Positions 44,105 to 53,428 of a stretch of DNA of 64,000 nucleotides are shown in pieces. The notes under the pieces are model-generated. The model was not told where the DNA came from. It did no database searches and saw only the letters and a program-made list of their open reading frames with translations. The first letter of the stretch is position 1. Every line of letters begins with the position of its first letter. The stretch covers positions 22,532-86,531 of the forward strand of contig CAAHDT010000010.1 of the NCBI GenBank assembly GCA_900770525.1, written 5' to 3'. This DNA comes from Candidatus Gastranaerophilales bacterium (GTDB taxonomy: Bacteria > Cyanobacteriota > Vampirovibrionia > Gastranaerophilales > Gastranaerophilaceae). The position numbers were made by a program, and so were the translations under genes.

Positions 44105-44110
44105 TATAAT
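44105..44110 (+). promoter_or_regulatory. -10 box of formyl-THF cyclo-ligase gene, leaderless spacing
   Basis: Perfect TATAAT, 6 bases before ATG 44117, no Shine-Dalgarno. Confidence 0.5.
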
Positions 44111-44116
44111 ACTTTT

Positions 44117-44629
44117 ATGGAAAACAAGCTTGATTTAAGAGTAAAAATAAAAATTTTGAGAAAAAGTTTAGATATTGTGCGTATAAGTGGTGTTATTACT
44201 AAAAATATAATGACTCATCCTGTTTTTGTGCAAGCAAGTGACATTATGATTTATTATCCGCTTAAGTATGAAATAAATCTCTTAAAACTTATTGATTTAG
44301 CTCCAAACAAGAACTTTTATTTTCCAAAAGTTGATGGTGAAAAACTTTTGGTATGTCCCAATTGCAACGATTTTGAAAAATCGGATATGAATATTTTTGA
44401 GCCTTGCTCAAATCCGGTTTCACCAGAAATATTGGACTTGGTTATAGTTCCGGCGTTAGCGGTTGATGAAGAGCACTTTCGACTTGGTTATGGTGGGGGA
44501 TTTTATGATAAATTTCTTGCTCAAAACAATAACATAAAGACGCTTACTCCAATTTGTAAAGACTTTATATATAAAAGCCTGCCAAAAGAAAACTTTGACA
44601 GGCAAATAGATTTTATTGTAAGTGATTAA
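44117..44629 (+). CDS. 5-formyltetrahydrofolate cyclo-ligase
   Basis: A 170-residue enzyme that returns 5-formyl-THF to 5,10-methenyl-THF using ATP. Signature GYGGGFYDKFL near 130-140, preceded by DLVIVPALAVDEEHFRLG, and an N-terminal basic region with LRVKIKILRKS. Slightly short compared with the usual 180-200. The ATG at 44117 is preferred over an upstream in-frame codon at 44078 because the extra residues are hydrophobic and lie across the -10 box. Fits the folate genes in the window. Confidence 0.9.
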   Translation: MENKLDLRVKIKILRKSLDIVRISGVITKNIMTHPVFVQASDIMIYYPLKYEINLLKLIDLAPNKNFYFPKVDGEKLLVCPNCNDFEKSDMNIFEPCSNPVSPEILDLVIVPALAVDEEHFRLGYGGGFYDKFLAQNNNIKTLTPICKDFIYKSLPKENFDRQIDFIVSD

Positions 44630-44632
44630 AAG

Positions 44633-45889
44633 CTATTGGTAGGTAAATCCGTCAGCTTTTAGACGGTCAATAACCTCTTGCAACTGCTCATCAGAACAAA
44701 CGAAAGATAGTCTAAAATATCCTTCTCCGTGTTCGCCGAAAGCATTTCCAGGAACGAGAACAATCCCTGATTTTTCAAGAACTGCCTCGCAGAATTCATA
44801 AGCAGAATTAAATCTTTTCGGGATAGGTAGCCACAAATAAAATGTTGTATGCGAAATTTTATCTTCCGGAATATTCCAACCTAATTCACGGAAACCTTTA
44901 ATCATTATTTCTTGTTTCCTCTTGTATCCTAAGTTACCTTGTCTAATGTATTCATCACCTTCAGAATCATTAAGAATTTCTGCACAAGCTTTTTGGAATA
45001 CTTTGCAAATTCCGTTGTCAATTGTGGATTTACCTTTGCCTAATCTTTGGACAATTGCAGAATTTCCACAAACCCAACCTAATCTCCATCCGGTAATGGC
45101 GTAAGGTTTAGAAAAACTGTGGAATTCTACTGCAATATCTTTAGCTCCCTTAAGTTCAAATACGCTAAAAGGTTTTTCTTTTTCGTCAAAATACAAATCA
45201 CAGTATGCGGCATCTGAAATTAATAAAATCTGATGTTTATGACAAAAATCAACTACAGACTGTACGTATTCTCTAGTCGTGCCGATTCCCATCGGATTGT
45301 TAGGGAAGTTTATGATAACTGCCTTAACTTTATCAGGATTGAAACCTTCTTGTTGAAGTTTTTCAAAATATTCTTCAATATTTGGTTTGAAGTCATTTTC
45401 AGGTGTTAACGGAACCGGATATGCATAACCTCCAGAGCATTTTATAATTTGCAAATATGAAGCATAGCAAGGATCTGGAACCATAAAGATGTCTTTTTCA
45501 AATTTATTTTCTTTTTGTGTTGTTAAAAATCTGATAAGATGAGCAATACCTTCTTTAGAACCGATTAATGAGAAAATTTCATTAACAGGGTCTAAATCAA
45601 TGCCGAAACGTTTTTTCATTCTCTTCGCGATTGCTTCTCTAAAATATAGCTCTCCTCTTGGAGTTGCGTATAGGTGAATATTCGGTTCATCCATAAGTCC
45701 TTTTACTCTATCAAGAAGTTTTTTCGGTGGCATCATAGTTGGGGCACCCATTGATAATGATATTGGCGCACGATTTTTATTTGTTAACTCTTCTCTTAGT
45801 TCATCTGTTCTTTCTTTTAGTTTAAACATTATGTAAGTATCTAAGGACATTACATCTTTGTTAAACAATTTTTCTTCTAAAGTAACCAT
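44633..45889 (-). CDS. Class I/II pyridoxal-phosphate aminotransferase
   Basis: A 418-residue fold-type I aminotransferase. It has LSMGAPTMMPPKKLLD near 46, the cofactor-binding FPNNPMGIGTTREY near 200, DAAYCDLYFD near 230, and the PLP Lys in HSFSKPYAITGWRLGW near 260. The C-terminal Arg motif GYFRLSFV is present. It resembles LL-diaminopimelate aminotransferase (DapL) and PatA-like enzymes, and DapL is expected in this lineage for lysine and peptidoglycan, but I cannot separate these by eye. RBS GAAGGAAAT. Confidence 0.85.
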   Translation of the reverse strand: MVTLEEKLFNKDVMSLDTYIMFKLKERTDELREELTNKNRAPISLSMGAPTMMPPKKLLDRVKGLMDEPNIHLYATPRGELYFREAIAKRMKKRFGIDLDPVNEIFSLIGSKEGIAHLIRFLTTQKENKFEKDIFMVPDPCYASYLQIIKCSGGYAYPVPLTPENDFKPNIEEYFEKLQQEGFNPDKVKAVIINFPNNPMGIGTTREYVQSVVDFCHKHQILLISDAAYCDLYFDEKEKPFSVFELKGAKDIAVEFHSFSKPYAITGWRLGWVCGNSAIVQRLGKGKSTIDNGICKVFQKACAEILNDSEGDEYIRQGNLGYKRKQEIMIKGFRELGWNIPEDKISHTTFYLWLPIPKRFNSAYEFCEAVLEKSGIVLVPGNAFGEHGEGYFRLSFVCSDEQLQEVIDRLKADGFTYQ

Positions 45890-45913
45890 AATTTCCTTCT
45901 TTCTCTAAAAAGC

Positions 45914-46633
45914 TTAAGCTAACATTTGCATTGGACCTTCAAGTGATGCCGTTACAAACTGTTTTGTGTACGGATTATCTTGTTTTAGCATATCTTCAGG
46001 CGTTCCTGCGTAAACAATTTTCCCTCCGTATAGCATTATTAACTTGTTTGCAGTTCGAGTAATTGTTGACATTTGGTGAGTAACAACAATTGATGCTGCA
46101 TTTGTCTCTTGTTGCAATCTTACAATATAATCTTCTATCAGTGTTGAAGATATTGGGTCTAGACCTGCTGTTGGTTCATCGTATAAAATTGTTTTGGGCT
46201 CTGTTACGATTGCTCGGGCAAAACTTACACGTTTTTGCATCCCACCGGACAATTCTGACGGAAACTTGCGTTCAATCCCCTTAAGCCCGACTAATTCCAA
46301 CTTTTGAGAAACGATTTTTTTTAGTTCGTCTTCTTTATATTTGTTTCTTAAATCTCTTCTTTCTCTTAAGGCAAAAGAGATATTATCTGCAACGTTAAGG
46401 GAATCAAACAAGGCAGAGTATTGAAACACCATTGCAATATCCCCTTCTGAAGTTTGAATTTCTCCGCTATCTTTTTCAAGTAGTCCGCATATTAGTTTTA
46501 AAACAGTACTTTTCCCTGAACCTGAAAACCCAACGACAGCAAGAGTTTCCCCGTCTTTTACTTCAAACGAAATATTATCCAGAACTTTCCTATCATCAAA
46601 TGCTTTTGTTAAATTCGTAACTTTTATACTCAT
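45914..46633 (-). CDS. mlaF: MlaF-like ABC transporter ATP-binding protein
   Basis: A 239-residue ABC ATPase: Walker A GFSGSGKST near 35, signature SELSGGMQKRV near 125, Walker B TILYDEPTAGLDP near 150. The MQKR after the signature and the neighbouring MlaE permease put it in the MlaF/Ttg2A group that moves phospholipids between the outer and inner membranes. The periplasmic MCE-domain MlaD gene is not adjacent. RBS GGAT. Confidence 0.9.
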   Translation of the reverse strand: MSIKVTNLTKAFDDRKVLDNISFEVKDGETLAVVGFSGSGKSTVLKLICGLLEKDSGEIQTSEGDIAMVFQYSALFDSLNVADNISFALRERRDLRNKYKEDELKKIVSQKLELVGLKGIERKFPSELSGGMQKRVSFARAIVTEPKTILYDEPTAGLDPISSTLIEDYIVRLQQETNAASIVVTHQMSTITRTANKLIMLYGGKIVYAGTPEDMLKQDNPYTKQFVTASLEGPMQMLA

Positions 46634-46648
46634 AAAATTATCCTTATA

Positions 46649-47458
46649 CTAGAAGAAAAATGCTATTGCAAAAATCATATCCCATATAACTATTGCAACA
46701 AAAGACCAGACAACGGCTTTTGTTGTTGCAAGTCCAACACCTTTTGCGCCACCTGAGGCTTGGTATCCGCAAGTGCAACTGATAAGAGAGATTGTTCCGC
46801 CAAAACAAAGTGATTTCAGCAAACAAACACCTAAATCTTTCATATAAATTCCAAGCCAAACTGAATCAAAGTAAGCTCGGTATCCGAGTTCAGTTGTTAA
46901 GGCAGTTGTTATTGCTCCGGTAATAATCCCAAAAGCAGAAGCGATAACAACAATAACCGGCATCATAATTATTCCGGCTAAAATTCTTGGAACAAATAAA
47001 TATCTTATAGGGCTTACTTTTAATACGGAAATTGCATCAATTTGCTCTGTTACCCTCATAGTCGCAATTTCAGAGGCAAGCGAAGAGCCAATCATTGAAA
47101 TTATTGCAAAGCCTGACATAATCGCTCCGACTTCTCTAACTATAAGAATACTCATAAGTAATCCGACAAAATTCCCTCCGCCTTGCTTAACCATTTCGGA
47201 AGCAACCTGAGAGGTTACGATTACGGATGTCATGCCGACAATTGATAACGTTATCGGTAAAGAACTTATCCCAAATCTAACGCACTGATCCATAAGTTCC
47301 TTGGTGTTAATCTGGCATAATAGTATGTATTTTAAAGTTCCTAAACCATTTTCGACAATACCGCCAAATGTAGTTATAAAATCGACTACTTGCCTGAAAA
47401 AAGCTCTAAACAACTTATATGTAGTTGATTGTCGAAAGTATTGTCTAAACGTTATCAT
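46649..47458 (-). CDS. mlaE: MlaE-like phospholipid transport permease
   Basis: A 269-residue MlaE/YrbE permease with about five hydrophobic helices and the family block LREVGAIMSGFAIISMIGSSLASEIATMRVTEQIDAISVLKVSPIRYLFVPRILA (in parts, residues about 105-160). It is the membrane subunit for the MlaF ATPase directly downstream (15-base gap). The ATG has TATAAT exactly 6 bases upstream and only an AGGA abutting it, so the mRNA may be leaderless. Implies an outer membrane. Confidence 0.92.
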   Translation of the reverse strand: MITFRQYFRQSTTYKLFRAFFRQVVDFITTFGGIVENGLGTLKYILLCQINTKELMDQCVRFGISSLPITLSIVGMTSVIVTSQVASEMVKQGGGNFVGLLMSILIVREVGAIMSGFAIISMIGSSLASEIATMRVTEQIDAISVLKVSPIRYLFVPRILAGIIMMPVIVVIASAFGIITGAITTALTTELGYRAYFDSVWLGIYMKDLGVCLLKSLCFGGTISLISCTCGYQASGGAKGVGLATTKAVVWSFVAIVIWDMIFAIAFFF

Positions 47459-47464
47459 TCCTAA

Positions 47465-47494
47465 ATTATACCGAAAATGAGTTCATAAAGTCAA
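47465..47494 (-). promoter_or_regulatory. Promoter of mlaE-mlaF, leaderless spacing
   Basis: On the minus strand TTGACT (47489-47494), an 18-base spacer, and TATAAT (47465-47470) that ends 6 bases before the mlaE ATG. This is the clearest full promoter among the leaderless candidates. Confidence 0.6.
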
Positions 47495-48837
47495 TATATT
47501 ATAGATACAAACTCCGGTTTATAGAACCAGTATAAAAGTTTCCAATAAAATTTGTACAAAACAAGATATGTATCGTTTAATATAAAACAAGAATATATTA
47601 ATAATAAAATTAAAAATGTTGCGGAAAATATTTTAAAGAAATTTTCATTATTTGGTTTTTTATTTCCGGCGAGTAATATAAAAAATAAAGGTAAAATACA
47701 GATTATATAACGTCCTTGAAATCCATAAATAATTTCAGTATTTGGGGCTGTCCAAGTTATAAATAACGCAATTAAAACGCTTAGAAAGTATATTATGATT
47801 AGTGGACATATAAATAATTTATGATAAGGCGGTATTTTTTGTTCGGTTTGTATTTTCATAAAAGATATGCTGTAAACGATTAAAGTCAGAGCATAAGCCA
47901 GAGGATTAAGTTGAGCTTTGTAACCACCAAATATTGCAATCATTTCTTTTAGCCAATTCGGAAATGATGTAATGGTAGTTTTTGCACAATAGTATAAAAC
48001 TGTTAGCGGATGAGTCAAAAGAAATTCCTTATTAATGTCTGGTTCTGCAAATACTCCTATTGCGACATTTCCCGAATTAATGCCTACCCATAGTGCACCA
48101 AGCAATACTGCCAGAACAATTGTTCCTAATCCTATAAAATATTTGTGCTTGTCTTTGGTTAAAAATATTAATAAAGCCGGATAAATTAAACAACCTTTTA
48201 ATTGCGCGCTTATTATAGTAAAAATTATATAAATGAAAATTTCTTTTCCTGACAATTTAGTAGAGGTTTTATTGTCTGAATAAATTAGCTTGAACATATA
48301 AGCAAAAAATAAAAAACAAAATGCATTGACAAATGAATCTGCAGATAAGCTCATTCCCTCAAATATGCTCATTGGTAAAAGCGCAAATAGCATAAAGAAC
48401 CATTTGAAAACAGGGGTTAATTTGATTGCAAAATATATCATTGCAAGCCAAGCAAACAAGTTAAGCAATCTTGCTGTATAGAATATAATGTTTGCATTAT
48501 GAGAAAATTCGCTAAGTTTTAAACCAATGGCGGAAGATATATACATTAATGGAGAATATCCGCTATGGAAAAACAAACCGAATTCATCAGGAAATTCATC
48601 TCCAATTTTCAGATTTGGCTTAAAATAAGTGTCAAGTTTAGATACTTTAGGGTGAACTTTATTGTAAAAATGCCCATTTGCAATTTCTGTTGCTCTATGT
48701 AAGTGTCCACCTTCATCCTGAACCATGTATTTAGGGGTTAATATCATAAAAAATAAACCAAAAAATATTCCCAAAATTAAGAAAAGTTTTTCAGGTTTTT
48801 CTAATAGTGAAGATACTAAGCACTTAATCTTATCCAT
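47491..48837 (-). CDS. DUF2142 family polytopic membrane protein
   Basis: 448 residues with around ten hydrophobic segments. The extracytoplasmic loop after helix 1 has DEGGHLHRATEIANGHFYNK, a DUF2142 hallmark resembling GT-C glycosyltransferases, in which an acidic loop residue after the first helix binds metal or substrate. Other family parts are LLPMSIFEGMSLSADSFVNAF near 160. Function of DUF2142 proteins is not established; a lipid-linked sugar transferase is a reasonable guess. Single gene downstream of hcp. Confidence 0.8.
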   Translation of the reverse strand: MDKIKCLVSSLLEKPEKLFLILGIFFGLFFMILTPKYMVQDEGGHLHRATEIANGHFYNKVHPKVSKLDTYFKPNLKIGDEFPDEFGLFFHSGYSPLMYISSAIGLKLSEFSHNANIIFYTARLLNLFAWLAMIYFAIKLTPVFKWFFMLFALLPMSIFEGMSLSADSFVNAFCFLFFAYMFKLIYSDNKTSTKLSGKEIFIYIIFTIISAQLKGCLIYPALLIFLTKDKHKYFIGLGTIVLAVLLGALWVGINSGNVAIGVFAEPDINKEFLLTHPLTVLYYCAKTTITSFPNWLKEMIAIFGGYKAQLNPLAYALTLIVYSISFMKIQTEQKIPPYHKLFICPLIIIYFLSVLIALFITWTAPNTEIIYGFQGRYIICILPLFFILLAGNKKPNNENFFKIFSATFLILLLIYSCFILNDTYLVLYKFYWKLLYWFYKPEFVSIIY

Positions 48838-48887
48838 ATAATAAAGTATTACACAAAAATAAATGGAATGAGGTTTAAATATTGCAA

Positions 48888-48912
48888 GGCGCGAAATTTA
48901 CAATTGCGCGCC
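48888..48912 (-). terminator. GC-rich hairpin after hcp
   Basis: GGCGCG/CGCGCC closes an AATT/AATT inner stem just downstream of hcp. The T tract is poor, so it may be a processing or stability hairpin instead. Confidence 0.45.
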
Positions 48913-48923
48913 CCTGTTTAACT

Positions 48924-50459
48924 TTAAGCTTTTAAACACTTATTCATATCTTTTTCCGGTGTTGTTATTGGAGAGATATTAAATTTTTCGACAAGAAAAT
49001 TCAAGATATTCGGTGACACAAATGCCGGAAGACTTGGTCCAAGTTTGATGTTATTTATTCCTAAATAGAGTAGTGTTAATAATATACATACCGCCTTTTG
49101 TTCATACCAAGATAAAACAAAAGATAGTGGCAATTCATTAACACTACAATCAAGAGCTTTTGCAAGTTCTGTTGCAACTTTAATAGCTGAATATGCATCA
49201 TTGCATTGTCCCATATCCAAAAGTCTGGGAATTCCGTTGATATCTCCTAAATTCAAATCATTAAAACGGTATTTGCCACAAGCAAGTGTTAAGACAATAG
49301 TGTCTTTAGGCGTTTGTTTTACGAATTCGGTATAGTAATTTCTACCGGGTTTTGCACCATCGCAACCACCTACAAGAAAAATGTGTGTTATTGCACCAGA
49401 CTTTATGTTTTCTATAACTTTGTCTGCTATTGATAATACTGTATCGTGTCCAAATCCAACCGTTAATTCATGACCGCCGTTAATTCCACTCATTTTTTTG
49501 AGTTCTTTGTATCCACCGAGTTCAAGTGCCTTATTAATTATTGGTGAAAAGTCTTTATCTTCTCCAATATGCACAATTTCCGGATAACTAACAACGGATG
49601 TTGTGAAAACTCTATCTGCGTAACTTTTCTTTACCGGCATGATACAATTTGTTGTAAATAAAATAGGTGCCGGTATATTGTCGAATTCTTTTTGTTGGTT
49701 TTGCCAAGCAGTACCGAAGTTCCCTTTTAAGTGAAGATATTTTTTCAATTTGGGGTAGGCGTGACAAGGTAACATTTCGCCGTGTGTGTAAATATTAATC
49801 CCTTTATCTTTTGTTTGTTCAAGTAAAAGTTCTAAGTCATGCAAGTCATGACCACTTACGACAATGAAAGGTCCTGCCTCAATATTAGTGCTAACTTTGG
49901 TTGGGTGTGGAGTTCCATAGGTTTCAGTATTTGCTTTATCTAAAAGCTCCATACATTTTAGGTTTATCTCCCCTGTTTTGAGTACTAGTGCAGTTAATTC
50001 ATCTGCATTTATATTTTGGGTGATTTTTTGTAGGGCTTCATAGAAGAAATTGTTCACATCATTATCATTGTATCCGAGTATTCTTGCGTGATGTGCGTAT
50101 GCTGCCATCCCTTTTAATCCGAATAGAACAAGTGACTTTAGGCTTCTGATATCTTCTTCCGCATTCCAAATTGTGCTAATATCAAAATTAAAATCACAAG
50201 TTATATGTTCTTTTACTTTTTCTATGTAGTTTTTTATGCAATCGTTGTCAAAATTTACATTTGTAATTGTTATAAATAATCCGTTTATTAATAATTCTGT
50301 GTTCTCGTCATTAATTTGATTACAGTTTGCAAGTGCAATTAAATTATTTAGCAATTCGTCTTGCAAATTTGCGGTATCTGCCTTTTTGCCACAAACTCCC
50401 CCAATAGTGCAACCGGTGCCGTTTGCAGTTTGTTCACACTGAAAACAAAACATATCCAT
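48924..50459 (-). CDS. hcp: Hybrid-cluster protein (hydroxylamine reductase)
   Basis: A 511-residue Hcp. The N-terminal proximal cluster ligands are in MFCFQCEQTANGTGCTIGGVCG, and hybrid-cluster ligand blocks include VSGHDLHDLELLLEQ near 205, TNCIMPVKKSYADRVFTT near 278, GGCDGAKPGRNYYTEF near 366 and LACGKYRFN near 398. Spacing of the first four Cys (C-x2-C then C-x5-C here) is close to the anaerobe type. Known Hcps reduce hydroxylamine in vitro and act as NO reductases in vivo, which suits an anaerobe meeting nitrosative stress. The start is ATG 50459 (AAGGAG 8-9 bases upstream). No hcr reductase gene is adjacent. Confidence 0.95.
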   Translation of the reverse strand: MDMFCFQCEQTANGTGCTIGGVCGKKADTANLQDELLNNLIALANCNQINDENTELLINGLFITITNVNFDNDCIKNYIEKVKEHITCDFNFDISTIWNAEEDIRSLKSLVLFGLKGMAAYAHHARILGYNDNDVNNFFYEALQKITQNINADELTALVLKTGEINLKCMELLDKANTETYGTPHPTKVSTNIEAGPFIVVSGHDLHDLELLLEQTKDKGINIYTHGEMLPCHAYPKLKKYLHLKGNFGTAWQNQQKEFDNIPAPILFTTNCIMPVKKSYADRVFTTSVVSYPEIVHIGEDKDFSPIINKALELGGYKELKKMSGINGGHELTVGFGHDTVLSIADKVIENIKSGAITHIFLVGGCDGAKPGRNYYTEFVKQTPKDTIVLTLACGKYRFNDLNLGDINGIPRLLDMGQCNDAYSAIKVATELAKALDCSVNELPLSFVLSWYEQKAVCILLTLLYLGINNIKLGPSLPAFVSPNILNFLVEKFNISPITTPEKDMNKCLKA

Positions 50460-50601
50460 AAAAATACTCCTTATTACCAAATAAATTATGGTTTAAACGG
50501 AATAATTTTATATTAGCCTGTTGGTTACTTTTTATGAATTAGTATTCGCTTCCCAGATACTATGGTAAAACAGATTTTTTTATACTATTAAATTTTTGCA
50601 A

Positions 50602-50607
50602 TATAAT
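50602..50607 (+). promoter_or_regulatory. -10 box of ribF, leaderless spacing
   Basis: Perfect TATAAT, 6 bases before ATG 50614, no Shine-Dalgarno. Confidence 0.5.
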
Positions 50608-50613
50608 ATTTTT

Positions 50614-51519
50614 ATGAAAGTTTTTACCGAACTTAATTTTAATCCAAAGTTGTCACTTGCTTTAGGCTATTTTGACGGTGTTCATTTAGGGCATCAGAGT
50701 GTTATTAAGCAATCAGTTGAATTTGCGCATTTGAATAACTGTAAATCTGCTATTGTTACGTTTAAAGAACATCCTGTTTGTTATTTTAGAGGGTGTCAGC
50801 CTAATTATATTTTAACTCATGAGCAAAGGCGACAAAAAATTGAAGCTCTCGGAGTTGATTATTTGTATGAACTGGATTTTTCGAAGTTTGCAAACTTAAC
50901 TGCTGAGGATTATCTTGAAAATGTTTTGGTAAATAACTTTTCTCCAATTGGCATAACTACCGGATTTAACCACAATTTTGGAAAGAATAAATCCGGCAAT
51001 ACTGAGTTTTTAGAAAAAATGTCAAATGTTTTTGGTTATAAATATTTTCTTCAAGCTGCTGAAAAGCTTGAAGGTGAAGTTATAAGCAGTACCGCTATTC
51101 GTAAATATTTGTTAGCAGGAAATATCAAGCAAGCAAACAAAATGCTCGGCAATAATTTCCCTATAGAAGGTACTGTTGTTAAAGGACAACAACTGGGAAG
51201 AAAAATCGGGTTTAGGACTACAAATTTAATCTATCCTGATAATATTGTTCAAATTCCATATGGGGTCTATGCAACAAATGTTTTTTATAATAACAATTGT
51301 TATAAAGGTATAACAAATTTCGGAATTCGTCCAACAGTTTCTCAAGCAAATAAACCATCGTTAGAAACGAATATCCTTGAGTTTGATGAAGATATATATG
51401 GAGAAAATATCTCTATAGAATTTCTTGAGATGCTACGTCCTGAACAAAAATTTTCATCATTAGATAAACTTATTACACAGATTAAATTTGATGTTGAAAA
51501 AAGACAAAATATGGATTAG
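50614..51519 (+). CDS. ribF: Bifunctional riboflavin kinase/FAD synthetase
   Basis: A 301-residue RibF. The N-terminal nucleotidyltransferase (FAD synthetase) domain has ALGYFDGVHLGHQSVIKQ near 12-30 and TTGFNHNFGKNKSGN near 114; the ISSTAIR-like block appears as VISSTAIRKYLL near 153. The C-terminal riboflavin kinase domain has QLGRKIGFRTTNL near 192 and the catalytic Glu region KPSLETNILEFDEDIYGE near 247. It makes FMN and FAD in the cytoplasm. Its TAG overlaps the stop of the convergent gene. Confidence 0.95.
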   Translation: MKVFTELNFNPKLSLALGYFDGVHLGHQSVIKQSVEFAHLNNCKSAIVTFKEHPVCYFRGCQPNYILTHEQRRQKIEALGVDYLYELDFSKFANLTAEDYLENVLVNNFSPIGITTGFNHNFGKNKSGNTEFLEKMSNVFGYKYFLQAAEKLEGEVISSTAIRKYLLAGNIKQANKMLGNNFPIEGTVVKGQQLGRKIGFRTTNLIYPDNIVQIPYGVYATNVFYNNNCYKGITNFGIRPTVSQANKPSLETNILEFDEDIYGENISIEFLEMLRPEQKFSSLDKLITQIKFDVEKRQNMD

Positions 51520-52313
51520 TAAACCATAATAAAAGATTTTAAACTTCTTCCGGCTCCATCACCTTTTGTTGAAACAACATTATATTTTTTCTTGTAATTC
51601 ATAGAGGTAGAACTTCCGCCATCTAACCCCATAGCTCTTTCAAAGCCGAGTTTTTTACATAAAGCTTGAACTTCATACATATCCATAGGATGATCATCTG
51701 TTATGATAAGAATATGTAAATCGCCATCTTTCAGCCCTAATACTGTTCTTGGAACTTTGTGTAACACCGAACATGATTCTCGAATAACTTTATCACCATC
51801 TTTTACAATGAAAAATTCTTCTTCTAATCTTAATTCCGGTAAAATTAATGGGCCGCCTTGAACGGCTTCAACAATTGAACATGAAAAATCTATCGGAGTA
51901 TTATGTGGAACCATTTCGTATCGATATTTGTTGTCACAATCAACAATTCTAAATTCTGTTCTGTTTAATATTTTTGATAGGTTTTGACGTAATATCGGAT
52001 TACTAAGTAAACTCTCATTGAACATCGGATCTTCTATAGTTTGTCTATCCATTGTTACATAAGAAATTGTTTTTGAATTTTTAGGGTCAAAAAAACCGGC
52101 ATTAACTGTCAACAATGCGCCACTTTGTTTGTGTGCTTCTTCATTTGTTATTAAGCCTTGGGATGCATAAACTTTAACTCGTTTTTTCATCTTATCGCCT
52201 TTTACGGTGATATGGTAAATCCCATCGTTAAAGTCCACGTCAACAGGTTCAGCAATTGCTGAAACACTGCTAAATAACATGCATACAAATAGTCCGATTA
52301 AAAATTTTTTCAT
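51516..52313 (-). CDS. Secreted phosphodiester glycosidase (NAGPA-type) domain protein
   Basis: 265 residues with an N-terminal signal peptide (to about 21). The domain matches the family of human uncovering enzyme NAGPA: VNAGFFDPKNSKTISYVTMD near 67-86, EAVQGGPLILPE near 148, RTVLGLKDGDLHILIITD near 188 and the signature GLDGGSSTSMNY near 232. It should act on glycans outside the cytoplasmic membrane, substrate unknown. It is translationally coupled (TAATG) to the lptF gene, so it may modify LPS or another envelope glycan. Confidence 0.85.
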   Translation of the reverse strand: MKKFLIGLFVCMLFSSVSAIAEPVDVDFNDGIYHITVKGDKMKKRVKVYASQGLITNEEAHKQSGALLTVNAGFFDPKNSKTISYVTMDRQTIEDPMFNESLLSNPILRQNLSKILNRTEFRIVDCDNKYRYEMVPHNTPIDFSCSIVEAVQGGPLILPELRLEEEFFIVKDGDKVIRESCSVLHKVPRTVLGLKDGDLHILIITDDHPMDMYEVQALCKKLGFERAMGLDGGSSTSMNYKKKYNVVSTKGDGAGRSLKSFIMVY

Positions 52314-53428
52314 TACAAATCCTTTGACCTATAGAACATAATTATCGCAATTAAGAACGCTACCGGAGGGAATAATGCTGTTACAAGCGGTGGCAATACT
52401 CCTTTTTCTGCCAACAAATCAAAGAAAGGCAACGTTATATAATACAAGAATATACTGCCGATTGCAATAGTGAATCCTACCAATCTTTGTTCTCTCGGTT
52501 TGCTAAATCCAAGTAAAGTTCCCATTATTGCAAGAAGAACACATACGAACGGATGGAAAAATCTTTGCAAATATTTGTTCAGCATATATCTATATTCTTC
52601 ATCCAATCCTTCTTTTTTCAACAGTTTAATATAACTATGCAAGTCAGAATTTGTGATTTCTCTTTCTTTTTTTGTTGAATATGTCATCAAAGTATAAGCG
52701 TTTTTAGCGGCTTCACCTTGTAAAATATCCATATGATCAATCTGAGCAATATCCGTAAAAATTCCATCATTAGAAATTTGGTACTGGGTAATATTGTTTA
52801 GTGCCCATTTGTCACCCATATATTCACCGGTTTCTGCCGAATATATGTTTGATAGTTGTTGAACATCACTATAAACTTTTTTGGAAAAGTCTAAAACAAT
52901 AATATTGTGCATAATTTTATCTCTGTATCCTGACACCACAACCGCAAGTTTTGGAGCCCCATTCTCTTCTTTTTGGGTATAGATATATTGAGTTGAAGAA
53001 TGCCTGTCATTAACTGCATTTAACTTTGCAACAGATAATGGAATCAATTTGTCACAAGTTACAAAACACATCCAAGTTATGATTAAGCTCAAAAATAATA
53101 CCGGAGCTAAAATTCTTTTAAATGATAAACCTACGGCTCTAAATATTGTAAGTTCAGAATCTTTGGACAATTTGTCAAATGTAAATAGCGAGCCTAAAAG
53201 TAACCCTACCGGAAAGGCTTTCCCTAAAATCTTAGGTAATTCGTAAAACAAAACTAATATCGCCGTTTTAACAGTATAATCACCGGCAAGAGTCTTTTTT
53301 ATTGTATTTAAAAGCATTTCTGGCGCAATCCAAACAACAGTAAACAAAAGTATTGCACCAACTGTTGAAAATAGAACCTGTTTGAATATGTATCTGTCAT
53401 AAATAGATATTTTCGGAAGTAATTTCAT
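52313..53428 (-). CDS. lptF: LptF/LptG family permease
   Basis: A 371-residue YjgP/YjgQ-family permease: three membrane helices at the N-terminus (about 15-35, 60-80, 100-118), a large periplasmic beta domain (about 130-275) and three helices at the C-terminus. With LptB it extracts lipopolysaccharide from the inner membrane. Gram-negatives of the E. coli type have two copies (LptF and LptG); here only one is present in the operon, as in cyanobacteria-type systems where a homodimer is likely (inference). Coupled to lptB by TAATG. Confidence 0.87.
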   Translation of the reverse strand: MKLLPKISIYDRYIFKQVLFSTVGAILLFTVVWIAPEMLLNTIKKTLAGDYTVKTAILVLFYELPKILGKAFPVGLLLGSLFTFDKLSKDSELTIFRAVGLSFKRILAPVLFLSLIITWMCFVTCDKLIPLSVAKLNAVNDRHSSTQYIYTQKEENGAPKLAVVVSGYRDKIMHNIIVLDFSKKVYSDVQQLSNIYSAETGEYMGDKWALNNITQYQISNDGIFTDIAQIDHMDILQGEAAKNAYTLMTYSTKKEREITNSDLHSYIKLLKKEGLDEEYRYMLNKYLQRFFHPFVCVLLAIMGTLLGFSKPREQRLVGFTIAIGSIFLYYITLPFFDLLAEKGVLPPLVTALFPPVAFLIAIIMFYRSKDL

